NCBI GenBank assembly: GCA_946699065.1
Contig: CAMPDV010000287.1
Location: 248,001-312,000 of the forward strand
DNA length: 64,000 bases
Direction: 5' to 3'
Origin: Loxodes magnus
Lineage: Eukaryota > Ciliophora > Karyorelictea > Loxodida > Loxodidae
A program made the translations under genes and the position numbers. Below the pieces are notes generated by a model. It was not told where the DNA came from, did no database searches, and saw only the letters and a program-made list of their open reading frames with translations. Shown one piece after another: positions 49,870 through 61,455 of this stretch (its first letter is position 1; each line of letters starts with the position of its first letter).

Positions 49870-52292
49870 CTTTCTTATTTATTCCTTTGCTTTCCATTTA
49901 TCTAAAATTCATTTACTCCCTTCCTAACTATAGTGGCACCTATATTAATACTTAGGGCTATAATGCTAAAATCTTAAGGGATTAGTATGGATTACCTCAC
50001 ATATAGACGAGTACCGTTAAAGATGGATTTTTTGCGGTTGGATATACACATGGATAAGATAGATTGTGGTAGTTAGAAGCTATGAGGAGAGCTTATAGAG
50101 GTACTCTGAGTGAAGTATTTAGCTCTTTGACGCTTGAGGCGGATAAATATTTAAGAAGTGTTTAATTAGCAAGATTGGCGAAAAAATGCGAGCAGGAATT
50201 ATCTGATGAAGTGCGAGAAATCTTGTAAGCTTATAGTGATGGTATTAACTATTATGCTAGGAACAATTATCTGCCACCTGAATTTGATATCTTCTTTTTA
50301 AGTTGGGAGGATTGGACTCCTGTAGATTCTTGTGGAGTAAATGTGATCTTCGATTTTACGATAAGCTTTACATGAAGTTTCAAATTGCTTAGATCAACCT
50401 TAGTCGAAGTACTTGGTGAAAAATTAGTGGATGAAATTATGCCTGTGTCGATGACTGAAAAATTGCCAGGGCTTAAAACTGTCCTAAAAACAACTGATTT
50501 TCCAGCTTTCAAAGTTGAAAAGCAAGAGGTAAAAAACGAAGCTTAAAATCCATAAAGCGTATATTTGCACTAAGAGCAGAAAGAAATAGATGGCTCTAAT
50601 AATTGGGTGATATCAGGCAAGCATACATATTCTGGATAGCCTCTTATGGGCTCAGATCCTCATTTAGTAAACCTTTTGCCTTCTTAATGGTATCCAATTG
50701 ATTGCAACATGACTTCAATCCATGTCTAAGGAGCCACTATTCCAGGAAGTCCTCTTTCTCTAATAGGTCACAATTTCCATCTAGGTTGGAGTGTAACAGT
50801 AACATGGGGTGACAATACAGATGTTTATTTGCATAAAATAAATCCAGAAAATCCTGATCAATATTGGTATGAAGACTCTTGGGTTTCTTTCAAATTTCTA
50901 GAGGAAAATATTAAAGTTCGCTTCAAGTCAGATGTAGCTTATAGAGTAAAAGTAACTAAATACGGGCCTATAATAAGTGACTTCTCCAAGACTATTCAAC
51001 TCTTAAATAGGTTCTCACCTGATATATCCAACTAAGCAATTAGCTTAAGATGGGTAAGCCATGAAATTGGTAAAGACAATCAAATGAACTCTCAATGGGA
51101 GCTATTTAAAGCAAAAGAAATCAAACAGGCATAGAAATTTGTTTTAGATTTTAATGGTCCACCTTTAAACTTGCTTTTCATTTCACAATCAGGTGATATT
51201 GGCTATCAGTCAATTGGAAAATATCCAAAACGTAAGATAAGTTTGGAACAATATAGTAAAGTACTTGATGGTACAAACGCTGATGCTGACTGGGATGGAT
51301 TGGTAGATGTATAAAAAATGCCATAGATAATGAATCCTGAAAGAGGTTACTTAGCTTCTGCTAATAACTTAGTTCTACCTGATGAGTTAGCTGATACTCA
51401 TTTCGCAAGATTAAATGTATTCAGTCGACCTTCAACTCGTTTCGAAAGAATCGAAGAAGTGATAGAAGGTTGGCTAAAAAGCAAAAAAGTGACAGTGCAA
51501 GATATAATTCAACTGTAAATGGACAATTATAATTTCCTAGCTTGTTATAATCTAAAAACTATGCTAGAAGTACTTAAAAGCGAGCCTTTAAAAGATAAGT
51601 ATAACAAAGCAGTTAGCTCTCTATAAAAATGGGACCTCTAGATGTCTTATAACTCTGTTGAAGCTTCTTTATTCACTACGTGGTACTAAAAAATGCTAGA
51701 TCTTATGATAGCAGATCTTAAAGATTATCCTGATCTATATGAAAGAGTTTCGAGATCCTTATAGTACAAAATCTTTGCCTAGCATTTCTGGAATTAAACA
51801 TCTGAGAGCATTTTAAAGCAAAAGAATCAATTTAATGTAACAAAGTGGTGTCATGGAGACTGTGCAGTGTTATTACTTAATGCTCTAGACCAAGCTATAC
51901 AATATCTAGAAAGCTAGTCTTCTTAGAAATGGGGAGATTTGCATATTAACACTTATATTCATAAAGAGATGAACAAGATTCCTTTAATCAAATCTTTGTT
52001 CAATAGAGAGAGTAATATAGAAGGCTGTGATGATGCTTGTGTGTAGGTAAGTGCTTATGACTGGGCCGGGAATAAAAATTTCCGAGGAATATGGGGATAG
52101 AACTATAAAATGGTGCTATCTCCAGCTAATAAATGGAAAGACAGCTTGCATATTATCGATACAGGAGTATGCGGTCATTTCCTGAGTTCATATTATTTTA
52201 ACTTGAATGAAAAGTTTTATAAAGGAGAGTTTTTATCAATGGGAATAGAGAATGGAGAGCAATATATGGAAACAATCCTAAAATCAAAGTGA
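49848..52292 (+). CDS. Penicillin acylase family Ntn-hydrolase
   Basis: An unbroken frame of 814 residues ends in TGA. Residues 1-25 are a hydrophobic signal or anchor (MAILAILTFLFIPLL), so the enzyme is likely secreted or lysosomal. The alpha-chain part contains the typical ILRDQYGLPHI, GYTHGQDRLWQLEAMRR and GTLSEVF motifs of family S45. The beta chain would start at Ser250 in GSNNWV, the Ntn nucleophile exposed by autocleavage; GSDPH and PGSPLSLIGHN follow as in bacterial enzymes. Family members cut amide bonds in acyl-homoserine lactones, penicillins and N-acyl amines; the substrate here is unknown. Trp176 is encoded by TGA. The family is mostly bacterial, so old lateral transfer is possible. 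The next ORF starts 40 bp downstream. A decayed partial copy lies at 24490-25140. Confidence 0.92.
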
Positions 52293-52331
52293 GCGAACTA
52301 AAAAAATAATTTAAGTTAATTTTAAAATAAA

Positions 52332-53225
52332 ATGCCACTGAGGCAACTTACTAGTCTTCGTAATAGGCATATAGTCATAAATCTAAAATCAAGAAAAGGA
52401 AAATTTTAAGTTATCAAACTAATTTTTTCATAAGGGTTCTATCAACTTGTCAATTAAACTTAAATAATAAGCGAAATAAGTTCATAAGAGTTTCTAAGAA
52501 AGATTGGTGCTTTAATAATTTTCATATATGCTAAACATGTTAGATAGAGTTAGATTCGATATGATACTAACTTAATATAATAGGAAGAATAAGCTATCAT
52601 AGAGATGAGAATAATTATAGCTAAATTATTTGTGAATAAAGGGAGGAAATAGCTTAAGAGCTTTCACTCTCTAAATTCTATTACTAATGTTTCAATCAAA
52701 AAGAGCTTTTATTAAATAAATATTAAGTGTTAAGCTAAAAAGAACGATCATGCTAGAGAGATATTTTTCACAATAAGCTAGTAAAGAGCTTTTGAGGTTT
52801 TTTACATATTAATATATAGATATTGAGTCTATAAGTTCTTATAGACTTTAGGAACTTAACTTTTATTAAATGTTTAAAGAATATAAATGGAAGTTGAAGT
52901 ATTCTATAAGTAAGAAGGTTAGAAGGTAACTTACTAGAAGGTTAAAGACTTTATTAAGTATAAGCTAAGCAAGAAAGTATAGATGATGAATTGCTAGATA
53001 GATTTTAGCTTATAAGGATAGTATTATTTGAAAATAGCCACATATTGCCAAAACTAAATTAGAAGTATCAGAAGGTATCATATAATAATACCATCGATCT
53101 CTGGGCCTTTTGTATTTACTATAAAAATATTTCGATTTAAACTTCGAAGAACAAAGAAACTAGATAAACATTTATCACAGCAATATAAATATCATCTTCT
53201 TAGTCTAAAAAGAATCATGTACTGA
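52332..53225 (+). CDS. Unassigned ORF of 297 residues downstream of acylase
   Basis: The frame runs from ATG 52332 (MPLRQLTSLRNRHIVINLKS) to TGA 53223 with one internal TGA as Trp. The product is basic, with Lys/Arg-rich helices and no obvious signal or membrane segment. It starts only 40 bp after the acylase stop, in line with the dense packing here. Even composition over the full length and clean ends support a real gene. I recognise no domain. Confidence 0.5.
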
Positions 53226-53229
53226 AGTG

Positions 53230-53705
53230 CCTTAAATAAGGAAATCAAATATCACTACTAATCTAGAAAGAAGCAGATGTGTTCTTTATGTTAATGGGGC
53301 TTTTCAGCATATGATTAGTATTTTCGATTTCCTTAACTAATATCTAACTCTAAATCTTCTCTTTTGTTGCTTACATCTAGTATTTTGGCTAATTAAATAA
53401 GCTGATTTTAATATTTTCAATCACCATTTTTTTCTATATTTTAAATAGAAATTAAGCAATATAAGAGAAATATCTTTATGCCTTCTCATTATAAATGTAT
53501 GAGAATGTTAACTAAGTCTCTTCATTTTATTAATTTATATAGAAAATAAGTTGCCAAGCTCTGTCATGGTCTTTTCATGCACAACTTAGTTATTTAGCTT
53601 ACTACGAAAAATTGATCTCTATTTTAAGAACTTGATTAAATAATTAAATGCATTCAATATTAATTTACTTAGTTAGAATAGCTTTAACTTAAAGTTTATT
53701 AAAGG
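53230..53705. other. Short convergent intergenic region
   Basis: Between the end of the 297-residue ORF and the end of OTU2. Nothing recognisable. Confidence 0.5.
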
Positions 53706-53709
53706 TATT

Positions 53710-56700
53710 TCATCTTGCTGTTGACTTAAATTCATTTTCGAACTCTTTCTTTTCAACTAATTTTTAGATTTCTTAGTTAGTGAGTATATAAGAACACTAG
53801 GTACACTTAGCAATCTACTTGCATTCGTTTTAGTCTTATTGTATCTAATCCTCTAAGCACCATTTACATACTTTATGATTACACTGAAGTTCTATAACAC
53901 TTTCTGGTTCTATTTCTAGTAAACATTTTTAGCATTTTTCAAATTAAGTATTTAGCAACTTTGGATCTTACATCTGCTTTTAATTTTCAGCTGTGCTTGT
54001 ATAAAAAATATCGTTTTATACTTAAAGAGGTTTGTTTTCATCTAACGGATATTTATTTCTACTTTCATTCATGTAAATAAAAAAAGGTTCCGCTGGATTT
54101 TAAGTGTTATATCCTTTAGGTATCTTTGATTAAAAGCAAATTTCATTGCTTCCATCAAAACCATCAGCCTCTGATTATTCTTTTGTATATATTATGTCAA
54201 AATGGCCTGGCTTTTATAAGATGTATATTAAAGGACATAAACCTGCTACTTCTATTTTTTGAAATGGTATCTTAACCTATTTCACATCTAAAACGACTAC
54301 TTCGATTTTAATCCTCAAAGCAACTTAAAGCAAACCTATTTCAATTCCTTAAGGTTCTTTACCCATTGTAAGTATATCTTTGATCAGTTGATTGTAATTA
54401 ACTGAACTTTATTACTCAAAGTGCTCTCTATGTTGTTCTAAGTAGTTTGCAGTAAGGCATCGCATTTCCCATACAAGTGCTTCATCTTAATTGTCTTTAT
54501 TACTATAGATTTCCTCAGTTAGATATTTCATTATATAGAGGTTGTTCTTCATCTTCTACTATTCCAGATTTGTTAACAGTTACAAGAACGTTTTCCTCAA
54601 TACTTCATGACTATCACTCTAATTGTTTGGTCTTACCTAGTAATACCCAAAGCTTCTATTTATCTTATAAATAAACTCTTATAAATAACCAATGGGAGTA
54701 GTGATTCTTATCAAATGCTCTAAGAATGCAAAGCCAATAGCTCGATAGTAGCTATTTCCATCACCTCTAACAGTTCTATAAGAATTATACTTTTTCATTA
54801 GGTTTTTTACGTTTCCTCTTATAATCTAGTTATAAAAGTATTCATCCATTAAGCTTTCTAGTTTCATTCGAGGATATATTTATTAAACCTGTTGAATAAT
54901 AGAAAAGGATTACTATTTGCAGGAATCAATTTTAGTGCTTTATATATCAGAGCTGCAAGAGATCTAACATTGGTCATTCTAAGGATTCTAGCAAGATGAT
55001 TAATAAGAAAAATCTTAATCCTTTCTTTAGACTGATATTTTCGAATTATCCTATTTTTAAGATTAATCTTCAATTTCTTTTTATTTAAGCCTCGAAATTT
55101 CCTTCTCTTCCTTTTAAGAAGCACTAGCATCTAACTTTTATTCTTCTTTCAACCTTTCCCTTTAACATTCTTATTACATTTCAATATTCATTTCTATCTT
55201 TTCATCTTAAGCCTCTTTTTATTGCTCTTTTTCTTCAAGTTCGCTTTTTTATCTTTCGAGATTCTATTGCTGTTGTTCTGCTTGTATATTCAAAAGTTAC
55301 TCATTTTACTTCTCTATGATATTTCGAAGATCATTTATTTCTTTTTATTGACTTTCAATTATTCCTTTTTACTTTTCTATCAAGCTATTATTTTGGGCAT
55401 AATTCTATGCTATATCACAGCTTATTTGGTTAAGATGCTCATTTTTTTACTTAAATGTTTCTATTTCTTGCATCAGGTTTTAATTCTCAATTTTACATTT
55501 ATTTCGCTACTCTATTGCTTCTTTCATCTACATCTAGCTATAGTTTAATTCGCCTTTCTACCCTTTCTCTTATTTGATCTTTGCTAGTTCTTCACTAAGC
55601 TCTTGCTACTTTTTTTTACTTTCATCTAACTAACTCTACATAACTAGCACTTAGTTTTAATACTAGGATATGTTTTATTCATAAAGTTGCTAGTTCATGA
55701 TTACTTGATCCTGTATTCTATTTTCATTTTATAAGTCTTATTGCTTTCTGTATTTTACTAAAGCTTATTTCAGTTTTTATATCAAATTTTCTTTTTATTG
55801 ATTATCAACCTGGAATTCTTATATTTGTACTTCTAAAGATTAGACTTGTTATTTGCTATTTGATAGCTCTTCGTTAAAGCTAAGGATTTCGGATTTCATT
55901 AGCAACTACTATTGTTGAAATTTCTTGATTTCTCTTCTTTAGTTTTCAACCTTCATTTCCTTTTCCTATACCTATTGTTCTATACCTTAGCTTTCCTCAT
56001 CATATTCTTAAATATCTAAATTCAGACACTCTACAATACTTCTTGCATTCATTAATTCCTCATGCAGTCTTTTAACCTCAGCATTACTTTCTTCTTATTT
56101 TAGCCTCATTTCTTACAATTCATCACTATGTCTTTTCCTCATAATCTCCCTTTCTTGCTCCCATTCTTCTTTCTAGTTCTTTAATTTTTGAATCTCCGAA
56201 TTTAAGTTATTCAAAAAAATCTCATTGAAAGATTCAATGATCTCACTGTTTTTCTAATAAATGGTATTTTCCTACTATCAGTTTAACTACTTGAGCTTTA
56301 ATTCTACCATCTTCTTGCAGTTTTCTACTACTCTTTCTTTTTCATCGTTTGATCATTTATTTATCTTTTAAGTCAAATCTTCTCATTTCTCTTTTTAAGC
56401 TTTTATAGCTTTAAGTTTTTACTCATTTTGCTATTAAATTGAACTGCTTTATCTTTCTATTTGTTGAAGCTGATCTTATAGGATTTTAGTATCTAAATGT
56501 TTGTCTATAATCCTTTGCTAGCGAAGGAAAAAGTCATTAAAGGTATTTTATAGTTCTTCCTGACATATTTGCTGAGTTTTGTCCATTAGCTAGTTAAGGT
56601 TCTAGTTATCCTATTACCTTCTCTAGCCTTGCTGGGTATTGACCTACATTTATTAGATTTAGATCTAATTCTAATCTACTTATCTCTACTCCAACTGATA

Positions 56701-56925
56701 CTATTTCTAAGCTAGATCTTATCTTAGTAACTCATACGCTATTTCTAGCTCTTCTATGCTTTACTAGCTCTAATATTTATGCAGCTAACATTCGAAGCTT
56801 TGCTTCATTCCTTTTTCCTATCTCAAGCATTACTCGCATTTAACACAACCACATCCGAGTAGCTTAGGCAGTCGCTTTTCTATATCAAAATCTTTCAAGC
56901 AAGATCCACAAGGTTTAGAAGCCAT
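53710..56925 (-). CDS. RING / coiled coil / otubain-like / RING protein OTU2 with Ser in place of catalytic Cys
   Basis: Unbroken frame of 1071 residues, TGA stop at 53710. A variant RING at residues 6-49 (CGSC, CGCVKCEQC, C-x2-H) resembles those of T1 and T2. About 600 residues of Gln/Glu/Lys coiled coil follow. The otubain (C65) domain spans about 690-915: RGDGNSYYRAIGFAFLEHL aligns with the nucleophile loop, with Asp722 kept but Ser725 (AGC) at the Cys position, and PGHFDIIYT carries His908. After it comes a second, C-terminal RING (CQKC, LQCNHKVCKWC, CTQC) at about 985-1035. By family knowledge this should be a ligase-like protein carrying an inactive deubiquitinase fold that could read or hold ubiquitin. 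Several Trp in the coil are TGA. It is paralogous to OTU1 but longer. Confidence 0.9.
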
Positions 56926-57093
56926 TTTTATGACTAGAATTTTCCTTCTATTCCTTTAACATACTCAGACTAAGCTAAAATACCTTAAAAGCACCCACCT
57001 ACAGAAAACTACCAACTAATGCTCTTTTTCCACACTATCCCTAGCATAATCCTTTTCCTTGTTCTGTATTTTATAGTTAAATACTAAAGTGAA

Positions 57094-58341
57094 ATGATTG
57101 GTCTTAAGGATTATACTTAAAAGGGTAAATATTAAATATCAGTTGATTTAGAATTTAGTATTAGGAAGGAGAAATTAAGCAACTTCATAGAGGTATAAGA
57201 GATATAGGATAAGGTAAAGGGTATAAATATCTGGAGCTTAAGATGAGATTTATATTTGGGTCTATTAATGGAATTGCTTTGCTCTCTTTTGCTAATAGAG
57301 GAGACTAAGTTGGCTAGCATGCTAGAGGATATGAAATTTAAATAAGATCGAAAGAAGAAATCAGAGAGTAAAGGCTAAGTTGAAGCTTTAAATGAATAGC
57401 TTTCATCTTCAAGTCATAATAGAAAGAATGAAGCATTATCCTTAATAAATCAGTTGAAATCTAGATAAGGAAGTTACCATCAAAGCAAAAGAAAATTTTT
57501 CTATGAACATTAGCCAATTGAACTCATAGAAAAGCCAATCATTCTATAATTAGTATCAACATAAGCTATATAAGCGATACTAGCTCTAAATAGTTACTCA
57601 AAACTTTGGATTATAAAGTAGAAATTATATCTCATTATACTTTTAATTTTATAAGGTAAGATAAGAATATGAAAGTTTAAGAAATAAGGACTGAAGTAAG
57701 GAAAGAAGGGTATTTCTAGCAGGCTGTAAGCATAAAATCCAACTGGATATATTAGATATCAGATGACATTTCCAAATTAAATTCAATATCCCAGCGAAAG
57801 ATAAAATATAGGAAAAAAGACTAAACCAAGCTCTTAAACACTTAAACCTCATTTTTATATTTAAATCTCAGGCTAAATATCAAAGAATCTGAATATGTGA
57901 AAATAAATGAATCAGATCATAATATTTGTATACCTCTTTAGTTAATCTTATAAAATAATAATCTAGTCGTTAGAGTTAGATTTCTATTGGGGCTTTTATA
58001 AGAGAAAAGTATCTAACACATATATTAAACCCTTTTTATTAAAGTGATTAAGAACATTTATAAGAGTGGATTTGTCTTTCTCACTAGGCAATTAAAGAAG
58101 TATAGTAGTTCATTTTTAAAGTAGGGCTTATATATTTACAGCATTTGATATGAATGGTATTAACCATAATATCAAATATATGCTGGAGTTAGAAGAGTGT
58201 GGGTACTAAATAGGTTAGTTAGATGTATAAATCATACCTATAACTATGGATCTTCTAAACTGTATAGGGATCAATATGTTCGGTATTTAAACTACCTAAT
58301 TAAAATAAAGAAACTAGAGTATTCATTAGGTGAGATTATGA
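57094..58341 (+). CDS. Unassigned ORF divergent from OTU2
   Basis: From ATG 57094 (MIGLKDYTQKGKYQISVDL) a plus frame reads well for about 415 codons, with a Ser/Lys/Gln-rich part (residues 95-150), then mixed helical sequence. TGA at 58339 is chosen as stop because the frame otherwise runs into antisense of the T1 kelch domain; earlier in-frame TGA codons would be Trp. It starts 169 bp from the OTU2 start, so the two could share a bidirectional promoter. No family was recognised. Confidence 0.4.
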
Positions 58342-58548
58342 AGCTAATTAAAGGAGTTCTATATATATTTTATTAGGTAGATCTACTTTATATTGGCTAA
58401 GATCGTGAGAACATATATAGGTTCTTTAAATTATAGAATAAAGAAGCATATAAGCTTTGGAGTCATCCAGGGCTTGTTTATAAAACAGCTTTTGAAAGCA
58501 TTTTATGAAGTAAATTACTTATATAATGTCTAAGTTAAAAGATGTCTC

Positions 58549-61368
58549 TCAAAAGTTAAGCTAAATCCAGTTTCCTCCCTTTACTTCATAAGAATATAAC
58601 TTCTACCCATCTGTCTAGAACATAAATATATTCTAGTTCTGGTATATTCCGTTGAAGCAGAAGGAGTAGTATTAATATTGATGGAAGCTAGGGAATTACT
58701 ATCCATGCTTATAGAATTGCTAGAAGTCAAATGCAAAAGTTTGCTGTAGTTGGGAGTAGTTATCAAAGAGGAACGATAGCTCTAAATCAGGAGCGAAAAC
58801 TGCTGAGCAATAAGCTACTCTTGCTGGAATTTAGGACTAAGAATGAATTCATTTGTTACTAGAAATGTCATAAAAGCAAATCTTATCATCACATTTTTCT
58901 CCATAACCTCCATAAGTTCATATTAAATCATATGCATAAGCTATACCAGGTCGAGTCATTTAGTAAGGGTGATCTTATATCTAAGTTTATTAATGATTTT
59001 AGACGTTAAACATCTCACATTTGTTAGAGATGCCTTATTAAGACATAATGCCATTAACTATGAAAGCATTATTCAAATTATCATAGACTATTGAAGTTAT
59101 CAGCTTAGGTTAAAGCAATTTGAACTATTGGACTTTAGTCTGCACTAGAAATATACTATCTCGGTGTTTACTTTATTCTTATCCTCCAGCTAGAACTAAA
59201 TCTTCATTACTAATTTAAGTCGAAAATGTATAGTTATGCCAAACTTTTTCTATTGGAATAGTAAACATTTATCCTGACATGGTTTTTAATATATAAATCA
59301 GCTTATAATTACTACTGTACCAAGATATTATATATTGAGTTCATTCTTTTTTCTTGTTCTAATTTCTGCTTATAATGGCTTATTTATCATAAGCAATCTC
59401 TTTACTTTATTTTGGGTTTTCTTCATTTTTTAGCTATTTAACTATATGAGGTTCTTTTTCCTGTATCTATACAGGTCGAATTTAAGGCTCATTTTATATC
59501 TACTATTTTTAAACTTCCACTATTTTTTACTTGTTCTTTTATTGAGCTTATTATCTAACATTTTCTTAAGCTTATTATATCACTTTTTCTTAAGGTTATT
59601 ATTTAATATTTTCTTAAGCTTACTATATCACTTTTTCTTAAGCTTATTATATCACTTTTTCTTAAGGTTATTATATCACTTTTTCTTAAGCTTATTATAT
59701 CACTTTTTCTTAAGCTTATTATCTAACATTTTCTTAAACTTACTATCTCACTTTTTCTTAAGCTTATTATATCACTTTTTCTTAAGCTTATTATATCCCT
59801 TTTTCTTAAGGTTATTATCTAACATTTTCTTAAACTTACTATCTCACTTTTTCTTAAGCTTACTATATCACTTTTTCTTAAGCTTATTATATCACTTTTT
59901 CTTAAGGTTATTATATCCCTTTTTCTTAAGGTTATTATCTAACATTTTCTTAAACTTACTATCTCACTTTTTCTTAAGCTTACTATATCACTTTTTCTTA
60001 AGCTTATTATATCACTTTTTCTTAAGCTTACTATATCACTTTTTCTTAAGGTTATTATCTAACATTTTCTTAAACTTACTATCTCACTTTTTCTTCAGCT
60101 TACTATATCACTTTTTCTTAAGGTTATTATCTAACATTTTCTTAAACTTACTATCTCACTTTTTCTTAAGCTTACTATATCACTTTTTCTTCAGCTTACT
60201 ATATCACTTTTTCTTAAGGTTATTATCTAACATTTTCTTAAACTTACTATCTCACTTTTTCTTCAGCTTACTATCTAACCTTTGCTTCATCTTGCAGTCT
60301 TATTTTTTCTTCAGTTAACTATCTTACTTATTCCTCAAGATTTGATTTTGTCTTTTCCATCTCTTTCAAAGTAGAAGTTACCTAGCCTATTTATCAGCCT
60401 TTATTAACAAGATCTTAATTTAAATTTGCGTTCTGTATTTTTAAGCTCTCTATCTATTATTAAAGTTCATTAATTTGGATTTCATACTAAAAATTATTAC
60501 TTTGCTATGAATTAAATTCCTAGTTTTCTTCAAGCTAATACTTTAAGACTAAATGCTAATTTATTTTACTTTTAAAAGTTCTGATATATTAATTCAGCTC
60601 ACTATCTTAAATAATTTATTGCTCTAAGCTACTTTTGATTCTCTCATATTCTCCCTTCAACACTTAAAGTTCCTTTATTACTAACTTGCATTCTTCTATA
60701 GAGTTATTTTGCTTCTATCTAGTTTAAAATATCTTGCTTTACATGTTCATGATGGAAGTTATCTTTTGAGTATTTTCTTAGTTGAACTTTGAAAGTTCTT
60801 CAAGTTAGATCCTCAATTCTCTTAAGCATATTTAGTCAATTAAGCTGTGCAACTGAGTTTAAGTATTTATAGCTTCTTATCTTAGGTAAACTAGTTTACT
60901 TCCTAGATTCTGCTAAATAGCTTTACAGGCTTTAAGTTTTTCCTATGCTTGTAATTAATCTTCTAGGGCTTAGATTTCAAGTGCAATTTACCTTTTGATC
61001 CCATGAAATTTTTACTCTAGTGATATGAAATTATGACCTTCATGGTTTGTAATTGTACATGTTCCACATACTTTTTCATCATCATCTGAACAGAAAAACT
61101 TATACAGTTCTTAATGATGCTGGCACATTTAAGACTGCTAAACCTACTATTTTCCTGCTTCTTGCTTCAAATACTCCTAAGCTACCTCTAGACTTTCTAC
61201 CAGTTTACTACTCCTCTGCTTATGAATTTGACATTTATAGAACTTGTTTATCTTAGTAAACACCTTTAAGCATTACTCGCAATAGACACAGCCACATTCA
61301 AGTCTCCTAGGTAATTTTTTATTTCTATCATAATCTTCATCACATAGTTTACAAGCTAGCTCTGACAT
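58549..61368 (-). CDS. TRIM-like RING / B-box / coiled coil / kelch protein T1
   Basis: One frame of 939 residues, TGA at 58549. RING variant: C6, C9, C25-G-C27, C30, C33, C46-x2-H49. B-box-2: C82-x2-H85, C93, C101-x2-C104, H109-x2-H112. The coiled coil runs to about residue 650, its last 250 residues being an 8-residue repeat (QEKVIQQA) encoded by a 24-bp minisatellite. A linker and a C-terminal kelch region follow (LAGGQE, WTYGGYGEKCDDKICFYDISSNKW). TGA encodes Trp at conserved kelch and linker places. Known role of RING/B-box/coil proteins: E3 ligases; the kelch propeller would bind substrate. The long hydrophobic plus-strand frame opposite the repeat is an antisense shadow. Confidence 0.9.
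59548..60285 (-). repeat. 24-bp coding minisatellite, about 30 units
   Basis: The plus strand shows a regular 24-bp period such as cttattatatcactttttcttaag, with variants containing ctaacattttcttaaa. Read on the minus strand in the T1 frame it encodes QEKVIQQA, QEKVRQQV and QENVRQQ octads, mostly Gln from TAA and TAG. The unit is a whole number of codons, so array length can vary without a frame change. Variants occur in a higher-order order, which suggests multi-unit duplications. Confidence 0.95.
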
Positions 61369-61455
61369 TTTATACCTTTATTTTTAGCTTCAAATCTCTG
61401 AGTCTAACTTTAAAACTCACTTTAAACTAAATTCCTATATTAACTTAAAACTAGA

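Noticed and set aside
55222-55548. Plus-strand hydrophobic ORF of 108 residues
   Set aside because: Antisense of the OTU2 coiled coil.
59446-60318. Long plus-strand hydrophobic repeat frame of 290 codons
   Set aside because: It is the antisense of the T1 coiled-coil minisatellite. The minus frame continues without a shift from a RING and B-box into a kelch domain, while the plus frame has no domain on either side.
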